NCBI GenBank assembly: GCA_003446375.1
Contig: DMAW01000020.1
Coordinates: 1-12,315 of the forward strand
DNA from: Eubacteriaceae bacterium
GTDB lineage: Bacteria > Bacillota > Clostridia > Eubacteriales > Alkalibacteraceae
Length of the DNA stretch: 12,315 bases
Direction of reading: 5' to 3'
This document shows, one piece after another, positions 6,950 through 12,315 of the stretch (position 1 is the stretch's first letter; each line of letters begins with the position of its first letter). The position numbers were made by a program, and so were the translations under genes. The notes below the pieces were generated by a model, which ran no database searches, was not told the DNA's origin, and worked only from the letters and a program-made list of their open reading frames with translations.

Positions 6950-8119
6950 ATGTATAAAATCAAGACACTAAACAATATTTCTCAGGAAGGCCTGGCTCTT
7001 CTTGGTGGAAATTACAGAATAACAGACGAAGATCCTAATCCGGATGCGATACTTCTGAGAAGCTACAAGATGCACGACATGGAACTTCCGGAAAGCGTTA
7101 AAATCATAGGACGTGCAGGAGCAGGCGTCAACAACATACCTATAGAAGATTATGCGGCAAAAGGAGTAATAGTCGTAAATACTCCTGGAGCAAATGCGAA
7201 TGCAGTAAAAGAACTGGTAATACTCGGCCTTTTGCTCTCATCAAGAAAAGTCGTACAAGGCATCAATTGGGCAAAATCAGCAAAAGACGATCCGGAAGTG
7301 GCAAAGCTCATCGAAAAGGAAAAATCCAAATTTGCCGGACAAGAGCTTACCGGCAAAAAATTTGGAGTCATTGGCCTTGGAGCTATCGGAGTTCTTGTTG
7401 CAAATGCCGCACTAGCTCTTGGCATGGAAGTCTACGGCTATGATCCTTTCGTTTCTGTGGAATCTGCCTGGGGATTAAGCTGCGATGTTAAGAGATCCTT
7501 AAGCCTCGATGAGGTAATGACTGACTGTGACTACATCTCTCTTCACGTTCCTTTAATAGATCAGACAAAAAACATGATCAATTCAGATAGGCTAAAGATG
7601 GCTAAACCCGGACTTAGAATTCTCAACTTCGCCAGAGGGGCGTTAGTCAGCAACAAGGACATCAAGGATGCACTTGACAGTGGCAAGGTTGCCTGCTACG
7701 TAACTGATTTCCCGGATCAAGAGTTATTGAACATGGATGGAGTAATAGGCATTCCGCACCTTGGAGCATCCACCGCAGAATCTGAAGAAAATTGTGCAAA
7801 AATGGCTGTCCACGAAATAAAGGAGTTCTTGGAAAATGGAAACATCGTTAATTCCGTCAATTATCCCGACTGCTACATGGGAGTTAGCAACACTAAAGCA
7901 AGAATTGGAATTACCCATAAGAATATCCCCAACATGGTAGGACAGATCACAGGCGTCTTGGCAAAAGACAACATCAATATCGGAGACATGCTCAACAAGT
8001 CAAAAGGTGATTTTGCATACACCCTTATCGATGTCGATTCACATATTTCCGATGATCTTGTAGGTATGCTTGCAAATATCGAAGGCGTCCTAAAGGTAAG
8101 AGTAATAAAAAACAATTAA
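6950..8119 (+). CDS. serA: D-3-phosphoglycerate dehydrogenase with ACT domain
   Basis: NAD-dependent enzyme oxidising 3-phosphoglycerate to 3-phosphohydroxypyruvate, the first step of serine synthesis. The 389-residue protein has the substrate domain split around a Rossmann domain (about 90-290) with GLGAIG (142-147) and D165 for NAD binding. Catalytic R229 (NFARGA), E258 (DQE) and H270 (PHLGAST) are all present. A C-terminal ACT domain (about 318-389), the usual site of serine feedback, follows directly; the long intervening domain of larger SerA types is absent. The ATG at 6950 has GGAGG (6939-6943) 6 bases upstream; an in-frame ATG at 6917 inside serC lacks a site. Gene order is serC then serA, with the DUF1015 gene 14 bases after the stop. 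Confidence 0.96.
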   Translation: MYKIKTLNNISQEGLALLGGNYRITDEDPNPDAILLRSYKMHDMELPESVKIIGRAGAGVNNIPIEDYAAKGVIVVNTPGANANAVKELVILGLLLSSRKVVQGINWAKSAKDDPEVAKLIEKEKSKFAGQELTGKKFGVIGLGAIGVLVANAALALGMEVYGYDPFVSVESAWGLSCDVKRSLSLDEVMTDCDYISLHVPLIDQTKNMINSDRLKMAKPGLRILNFARGALVSNKDIKDALDSGKVACYVTDFPDQELLNMDGVIGIPHLGASTAESEENCAKMAVHEIKEFLENGNIVNSVNYPDCYMGVSNTKARIGITHKNIPNMVGQITGVLAKDNINIGDMLNKSKGDFAYTLIDVDSHISDDLVGMLANIEGVLKVRVIKNN

Positions 8120-8133
8120 TCGAGGAGAAATAA

Positions 8134-9378
8134 ATGGCTGTAATAAAAGCGTTTAAATCAATCAGACCTGAAAAAAGCCTTGCAGACAAAGTAGCGGCTC
8201 TTCCATATGATGTTTACAATACCGAAGAAGCTGCCGCAGCCGTGAAAGGCAACCCTTATTCATTTTTGCACATAGACAAATCAGAAATCGATCTTCCATC
8301 GGATACGGATCCGTACAGCGAAGATGTTTACTTAAAAGCACAATCTACACTGGATTCATTCTCGAAAAAAGGAATCTTCATCCAAGATGAGTCTGACAAC
8401 CTATATGTCTACAGACTCATCATGGACGGTAGAAGCCAGACAGGACTAGTCTGTTGCAGCTCTATCGACGACTACATAAACGGCACCATAAAGCGCCATG
8501 AGTTGACTAGAGAAGACAAGGAACAAGATAGGATCAACCACGTCGACTATTGCAACGCCAATACAGGCCCTATATTCTTGACTTACGAGTCTAAAGAATC
8601 TATAAACGACATAATCGAAAAATGGACTGTAAGCCATCCAGCAGAATACGACTTTGTCTCAGAAGATGGAATCACCCACCAGGTTTGGGTTATAGACAAT
8701 ACTGACACGATAAACTCATTGACTGCCCAATTCAAATCTATTTCTTCAACCTATATAGCAGACGGTCATCACAGAACTGCTTCAGCTGTAAAAGTAGGGC
8801 TAAAAAGAAGAGAATCCAATCCCAGCCATACCGGAGATGAGGAATATAATTATTTTTTAAGTGTTCTGTTTCCTCATGATCAGCTTTACATCATGGACTA
8901 TAACAGAGTTGTCAAAGACTTGAACGGCATGACATCAAAAGAATTCATCTCAAAGCTTGAGGCTGTCGCATCTATTGAAAAGATTGGCTCAACCCCATGC
9001 AAGCCTTCTCAAAAAGGCGAAATAGGCATGTTTTTAGATGATACATGGTACAAGCTGACCGTAAATCAAGACAACGTAGATTTTGATGATCCTGTTTCTT
9101 CTTTGGACGTATCTATACTCCAAGAGTCAGTGCTTAAGCCGATACTTGGAATCGGAGATATCAGAACCGATAAAAGAATAGATTTTGTAGGAGGCATCCG
9201 GGGACTCAAAGAACTGGAGCGCAGATGCAAAACCGACATGAAACTAGCTTTTGCAATGTATCCTACATCTATAGATGAGCTAATGAAAATTTCTGATGCA
9301 AGACTTTTAATGCCTCCCAAATCAACTTGGTTTGAACCGAAGCTTAGAAGCGGCATATTCATTCATAAACTCACATGA
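8134..9378 (+). CDS. DUF1015 family protein of the serine operon
   Basis: A 414-residue soluble protein without signal peptide or membrane helices, recognised as DUF1015 (PF06245) from its pattern: AALPYDVYN (21-29), the stretch from IKRHE (119-123) to REDKEQDR (126-133), YIADGHHRTASA (207-218), and MPPKSTWFEPKLRSG (393-407) near the end. The function of the family is not established. The DGHHR motif (210-214) resembles the core motif of the ParB/sulfiredoxin fold, which includes the free-serine kinases SerK and SbnI; some DUF1015 proteins in clostridia have been annotated as ParB/Spo0J-related, as far as I remember. GAGGAG lies 6 bases before the ATG. It is the third gene behind serC and serA and ends the operon, which lacks serB; a role in serine or phosphoserine metabolism is an inference from context. 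Confidence 0.9.
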   Translation: MAVIKAFKSIRPEKSLADKVAALPYDVYNTEEAAAAVKGNPYSFLHIDKSEIDLPSDTDPYSEDVYLKAQSTLDSFSKKGIFIQDESDNLYVYRLIMDGRSQTGLVCCSSIDDYINGTIKRHELTREDKEQDRINHVDYCNANTGPIFLTYESKESINDIIEKWTVSHPAEYDFVSEDGITHQVWVIDNTDTINSLTAQFKSISSTYIADGHHRTASAVKVGLKRRESNPSHTGDEEYNYFLSVLFPHDQLYIMDYNRVVKDLNGMTSKEFISKLEAVASIEKIGSTPCKPSQKGEIGMFLDDTWYKLTVNQDNVDFDDPVSSLDVSILQESVLKPILGIGDIRTDKRIDFVGGIRGLKELERRCKTDMKLAFAMYPTSIDELMKISDARLLMPPKSTWFEPKLRSGIFIHKLT

Positions 9379-9382
9379 CTAA

Positions 9383-9414
9383 AAATGGCTGCCATCCTTT
9401 GATAGCAGCCATTT
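9383..9414. terminator. bidirectional terminator between the serine operon and tadA
   Basis: A 10-bp perfect stem AAATGGCTGC/GCAGCCATTT (9383-9392/9405-9414), extendable by ATC/GAT across one mismatch, lies five bases after the DUF1015 stop. T-rich sequence follows on the plus strand (TTTCTTATTT) and TTTTTAG on the minus strand, so it can end both convergent transcripts. Confidence 0.85.
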
Positions 9415-9415
9415 C

Positions 9416-9859
9416 TTATTTATCTCTCTTCTCTTTAAAAAAATCTTCTAGCAGCTTTTTACATTCATTCTCCATTATTCCTTCGTAGATTTCTATCCCG
9501 GATTTATTGCTTTTTTTTAGCTCCCACCTTATAATTTCCAAACCCATTTCGCTGGATTCTTTTGCTCCATAAGTCAGCCTTTTTATCCTGCTGTTAAATA
9601 TTGCGCCTGTACACATGATGCATGGCTCCAACGTCACATATATTTCACATTTATCAAGGCGCCAGTCTCCAATCTCTTCTGCTGCTTTCTGAATTGCCAG
9701 AATCTCCGCATGTGCCGTCGCATCTTTCTTTGCCTCCACCATATTGTGAGCCATCGCTATTATTTGTCCTTCTTTTGCCACTACGGCACCTACTGGCACC
9801 TCGCCCATCTCATACGCCTTTTTTGCTTCATTGATGGCTTCTTTCATGAACTTTCTCAC
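9416..9859 (-). CDS. tadA: tRNA adenosine(34) deaminase
   Basis: Zinc-dependent cytidine/adenosine deaminase-fold enzyme that converts A34 to inosine in tRNA-Arg(ACG). The 147-residue length fits. Seen: VPVGAVV (21-27), HAE (50-52) giving the zinc ligand H50 and proton shuttle E52, and PCIMC (79-83) giving zinc ligands C80 and C83. The HNMVE segment with N39 is typical of TadA rather than of free-nucleoside deaminases. The start is a GTG at 9857-9859, because AAGGAG (9868-9873) sits 8 bases upstream; the next ATG at 9847 is too far from it. No separate promoter is evident between this gene and icd, so read-through past the icd terminator is likely. The gene ends in the bidirectional terminator shared with the serine operon. 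Confidence 0.95.
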   Translation of the reverse strand: MRKFMKEAINEAKKAYEMGEVPVGAVVAKEGQIIAMAHNMVEAKKDATAHAEILAIQKAAEEIGDWRLDKCEIYVTLEPCIMCTGAIFNSRIKRLTYGAKESSEMGLEIIRWELKKSNKSGIEIYEGIMENECKKLLEDFFKEKRDK

Positions 9860-9884
9860 TTAACCCGCTCCTTTTGGCAAATAA

Positions 9885-9909
9885 AAAGAGGCATGCGTAT
9901 GCCCCCTTT
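9885..9909 (-). terminator. terminator after icd
   Basis: Ten bases after the icd stop codon, the minus strand has AAAGGGGGCAT, a short loop and ATGCCTCTTTTTAT. The GGCAT/ATGCC core (9890-9894/9899-9903) is extended through a mismatch and a bulge by A-T pairs and followed by T-rich sequence. The stem is imperfect, so partial read-through into tadA is plausible. Confidence 0.6.
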
Positions 9910-9918
9910 ATTTATGTA

Positions 9919-11076
9919 TTACAGGTTTTCAAGAGTTTCCATAACATAGTCTGCGTACTCTGCTCCTGTAGCTCCATCTTCCCTGCCGGTAATCACGAAT
10001 TTCTTCTCGTAAACTCCACATCTATCAAGAGCATTGGCTAGAGCTTCTGCTTGTTGGATTTTACCCATATGCTCCAAAAGCATCACGCCGGCCCTCATGA
10101 TGCTGCTGGGGTCTGCATATTTTCCTCTTCCTTCTTCAACCATTCGTGGAGCTGATCCGTGAATCGCTTCAAACATAGCGTATCTTTTTCCGATATTTGC
10201 GCTTCCTGCCGTTCCTACGCCTCCTTGAAACTCAGCTGCTTCATCTGTAAGGATATCTCCATAAAGGTTTGGAAGAACCATTACCTTGAAATTTGTCCTT
10301 CTTTTCGGATCAATTAGCTTCGCAGTCATTATATCGATATACCAATCATCCCATTCCACTTCCGGATAGTCCTTTGCGATTTCTTTCGCTACGTCTAAAA
10401 ACTTTCCATCAGTAGCCTTTACTACGTTTGCCTTAGTTACGACAGTTACTTTGTTTTTTCCGGATTTTTTAGCATACTCGAAAGCAGATTTTATTATTCT
10501 ATGGGATCCTTCGTGGGTCGTAACCGTAAAGTCGATGGATAAATCCTCATTTACTTTTACGCCTTTGCTTCCAAGCGCATATGCGCCTTCAGTGTTTTCT
10601 CTGTAAAACATCCAGTCGATTCCTTCTTCAGGCACTTTTACAGGCCTTACGTTTGCAAAAAGATCTAGTTCTTTTCTCATGGCAACATTTGCACTTTCAA
10701 TATTTGGCCATGGATCTCCTGCTCTTGGAGTGGTCGTTGGGCCTTTAAGAATTATATGGCATTTTTTAATTTCAGCTAGAACATCATCAGGAATAGCTTT
10801 GTTGTGCTCCGCCCTGTTTTCAATAGTCAACCCATCTATTGTCCTAAACTCTACCTTGCCTGCTTTGACTTCATCGTCAAGTAAAAACTCAAGGACTCTT
10901 TGTGCTTGAGATGTTATGTAAGGTCCGATTCCATCTCCTCCTACTACGCCTATTATAACCTTATCCAGCGCGTTGTAGTCGATAAAATCTTTTTCTTCTT
11001 TCATTTTTTCAATTCGTATGAATTGCTCCTCTATAAGTTTTCCAAAATGCTCCTTAGCGGCTTCGATTCTATCCAA
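9919..11076 (-). CDS. icd: isocitrate dehydrogenase (isocitrate/isopropylmalate family)
   Basis: Oxidative decarboxylation of isocitrate to 2-oxoglutarate. The product is 385 residues from the chosen start. Seen: GDGIGP (48-53), the isocitrate-binding pattern S128-x-N130-x3-R134-x9-R144 in ESANVAMRKELDLFANVRP, RENTEGAY (159-166), TKANV with K215, NLYGDILTDEAA (270-281) and EAIHGSAPR (303-311). The S/N/R/R pattern fits isocitrate dehydrogenase better than isopropylmalate dehydrogenase. The cofactor is uncertain. The start is a TTG at 11076 preceded by GAGGAGG (11084-11090) at 7 bases; an upstream in-frame ATG at 11136 reads through the leader palindrome and has no site. An extra N-terminal segment of about 40 residues precedes the usual catalytic core. 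2-oxoglutarate made here would feed glutamate, the SerC amino donor, but the genes are on opposite strands with separate promoters. Confidence 0.9.
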   Translation of the reverse strand: MDRIEAAKEHFGKLIEEQFIRIEKMKEEKDFIDYNALDKVIIGVVGGDGIGPYITSQAQRVLEFLLDDEVKAGKVEFRTIDGLTIENRAEHNKAIPDDVLAEIKKCHIILKGPTTTPRAGDPWPNIESANVAMRKELDLFANVRPVKVPEEGIDWMFYRENTEGAYALGSKGVKVNEDLSIDFTVTTHEGSHRIIKSAFEYAKKSGKNKVTVVTKANVVKATDGKFLDVAKEIAKDYPEVEWDDWYIDIMTAKLIDPKRRTNFKVMVLPNLYGDILTDEAAEFQGGVGTAGSANIGKRYAMFEAIHGSAPRMVEEGRGKYADPSSIMRAGVMLLEHMGKIQQAEALANALDRCGVYEKKFVITGREDGATGAEYADYVMETLENL

Positions 11077-11102
11077 ATTAAATCCTCCTCTATATTTTAT
11101 AT

Positions 11103-11122
11103 CCGGTTTGTCAACAAACCGG
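11103..11122 (-). promoter_or_regulatory. palindrome in the icd leader
   Basis: A perfect inverted repeat with 9-base arms CCGGTTTGT/ACAAACCGG and a 2-base centre, or an 8-bp RNA hairpin with loop TTGA. It lies between the predicted icd transcription start (about 11153) and the ribosome binding site (11084-11090). No T run follows, so it is not a terminator. It could be a repressor operator or a leader hairpin affecting translation or mRNA stability; no regulator can be assigned. Confidence 0.65.
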
Positions 11123-11159
11123 CATTTATGCCTCACTGTGATTATTTACAGCAAAAGAT

Positions 11160-11188
11160 ATTATATATTATTGTGTATAATATTTCAA
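11160..11188 (-). promoter_or_regulatory. sigma-A promoter of icd
   Basis: On the minus strand TTGAAA (11183-11188), a 17-base spacer and TATAAT (11160-11165) give a near-consensus promoter. The -35 box contains the TGA stop codon (11185-11187) of the upstream small gene. The predicted start near 11153 gives a leader of about 77 bases containing the 20-bp palindrome. Confidence 0.8.
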
Positions 11189-11487
11189 GGATGCTTATTT
11201 TTATTAATGGCTTTTCTAATCCAATTTATTAATTCAATCACAATCCAAGATATCAATATAATTAAAGCAGCTCCAATTGCATATCCCAAATACTTTCCAA
11301 ATCCATCTTCATAGTTTTTGATCAATCCACCAAACACATTGGTTCTATCCCTGTCTCTCTGACCTGTATCCGGGCTATTGAATGCAATTTCTTGTTCCGG
11401 AATTTCCTTGATGGCTTCGACCGTTTGAAAGCCCATTGAAAAAAACATGATCAACGCCAATATTCCAATGGCAATATACTTATTCAA
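11185..11487 (-). CDS. small two-helix membrane protein of unknown function
   Basis: I do not recognise this 100-residue protein. It has an N-terminal hydrophobic helix (about residues 5-20, possibly a signal anchor), a polar middle with a charged DTGQRDRDR segment (about 43-51), and a second strong helix (about 68-90, LGYAIGAALIILISWIVIELI) followed by a basic tail KAINKNKH. This suggests a small envelope protein with an exposed loop. The start is uncertain: a TTG at 11487 has AAGGAG 11 bases upstream, while the longer frame starting with ATG at 11553 overlaps the glycosylase gene by 50 bases and has no visible site. It follows the glycosylase gene by 16 bases and its stop lies in the icd promoter; no terminator separates it from icd. 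Confidence 0.65.
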   Translation of the reverse strand: MNKYIAIGILALIMFFSMGFQTVEAIKEIPEQEIAFNSPDTGQRDRDRTNVFGGLIKNYEDGFGKYLGYAIGAALIILISWIVIELINWIRKAINKNKHP

Positions 11488-11503
11488 GTTGCAAACATCT
11501 CCT

Positions 11504-12091
11504 TTATTCAGATGCACCAAATCGCCATAAAAATTCCTTTGCTTCCATGGCATAGTCTATATTAATTCTAGTATTTTCAATGATCTGCTTTACTCTTAAT
11601 CCTTCATCTTCAATATAAAACCCGTTTTCTCTCACAAGCTCTACATCATTTTGTTCAACAGTCAAGCCAAAAGCCATGCATATTTTCCCGGGGCCGTTCA
11701 TGAGGTTTTTTTGTTGGTATGGCGTAGCCTCTTTAACGGATATCCCGTATCTATTCACATAAAACTCTTCTTTGCTTTCTTCCGTTGGTTCCATACTCCT
11801 AATCAGTACGGCCGCACCTTCGCCTTCCCCTTCTGTCACCACGTTCAGGCAGCTGTACATTCCGTAGATTAGGTAAATATAGCTTCTCCCTCCGCTTTTG
11901 AACATGACCTGTGTTCTCTTTGTAACTTTTCCTCCATAACAGTGACACGCTTTGTCTATTTTCCCTACATATGCCTCAGTTTCGATAATTCGAGCTTTCA
12001 ATCCATTATAGACTATCACTTTACCCAATAAATCTTTAGCAATCTGCAATGTAGGTCTTAGATAAAATTCCTTTGTTAATATTTCATTCAT
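11504..12091 (-). CDS. DNA-3-methyladenine glycosylase (AAG/MPG family)
   Basis: Base-excision repair enzyme that removes alkylated purines and related damaged bases from DNA. The 195-residue length is normal for the bacterial AAG family (PF02245). Seen: IIETEAYVG (35-43) with catalytic E39 and base-stacking Y41, H50 of the active site at the spacing seen in the human enzyme, YIYLIYGMYSCLN (71-83) with N83, EGAAVLIRS (91-99) and NGPGKICMAFG (132-142). All expected active-site positions are present. The ATG at 12091 overlaps the stop of the upstream gene as ATGA, so it is probably translationally coupled; only a weak, distant GAGG lies upstream inside that gene. No link to its neighbours is evident beyond co-transcription. 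Confidence 0.95.
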   Translation of the reverse strand: MNEILTKEFYLRPTLQIAKDLLGKVIVYNGLKARIIETEAYVGKIDKACHCYGGKVTKRTQVMFKSGGRSYIYLIYGMYSCLNVVTEGEGEGAAVLIRSMEPTEESKEEFYVNRYGISVKEATPYQQKNLMNGPGKICMAFGLTVEQNDVELVRENGFYIEDEGLRVKQIIENTRINIDYAMEAKEFLWRFGASE

Positions 12092-12315
12092 ATTTGCTGA
12101 TTCATTTCCTCTTCAACTGCTTTTTCTATCATTTTTCTTATTTCGCTCAAATCATTCTTATCTATTATGATCTCTCTTGAGCTATCCTTTAGCTTTACTT
12201 CATCACCCAGTATTTCAGGATCGTTGAATATAGTTTCATAGATTTTATTTTGAACCATCTGAGTATAGCCGTCTTCTCGCTCTTCAATAAGCTTTAATTG
12301 TTTTTTTACATATGA
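12088..12315 (-). CDS. unrecognised protein, C-terminal part (runs off the window)
   Basis: The last 75 codons of a gene that enters from beyond position 12315, ending in TGA at 12088-12090 and too short as a fragment to stand out as an open frame. The visible end is hydrophilic and probably helical, with a charged tail rich in E and K (IRKMIEKAVEEEMNQQ) and no membrane helix. It contains the phrases QMVQNKIYETIF and NDPEILGDEV. I cannot assign a family. The ATGA overlap with the glycosylase gene shows the two belong to one transcript. Confidence 0.75.
   Translation of the reverse strand, partial: SYVKKQLKLIEEREDGYTQMVQNKIYETIFNDPEILGDEVKLKDSSREIIIDKNDLSEIRKMIEKAVEEEMNQQI

Overview
The window looks like chromosomal DNA of a low-GC Gram-positive anaerobe, most likely a member of the class Clostridia. 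The basis is AT-rich intergenic DNA, strong AGGAGG-type ribosome binding sites, near-consensus sigma-A promoters, occasional TTG and GTG starts, and a serC-serA-DUF1015 cluster of a kind I remember from clostridia. No phage, insertion sequence, CRISPR array or plasmid gene was seen. Most genes are housekeeping or metabolic. I cannot name the genus.

Layout. Positions 1-1243, minus strand: dxr (MEP isoprenoid pathway) with its own promoter; the next gene appears to start one base after its stop and runs off the window. Positions 1278-1457, plus strand: a tRNA-Ser(GGA) gene between a perfect-consensus promoter and a terminator. Positions 1406-1664: the tRNA 3' end plus its terminator occurs twice, 192 bp apart, around a GC-rich, hairpin-rich insert of about 125 bp that carries an inverted copy of the T arm. 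Positions 1668-5535, minus strand: an operon for a PH-domain membrane protein, an ABC ATPase, an ABC-2 type permease split by a -1 frameshift, and a CPBP intramembrane protease.

Positions 5845-9378, plus strand: serC, serA and a DUF1015 gene, tightly spaced and closed by a bidirectional terminator. SerC and SerA make O-phosphoserine from 3-phosphoglycerate. No serB is present, so the DUF1015 protein, which has a ParB/sulfiredoxin-like DGHHR motif, is the natural candidate for a serine or phosphoserine role. Positions 9416-11188, minus strand: tadA (tRNA wobble A-to-I editing) downstream of icd (isocitrate dehydrogenase). icd has a near-consensus promoter and a leader containing a perfect 20-bp palindrome. 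Positions 11185-12315, minus strand: a small two-helix membrane protein, a DNA-3-methyladenine glycosylase, and the 3' end of an unrecognised gene, with overlapping or closely spaced ends.

The points most worth a second look are the DUF1015 gene as a possible missing serine-pathway enzyme or regulator, the tRNA-Ser-associated duplication and its insert, and the frameshift in the permease.
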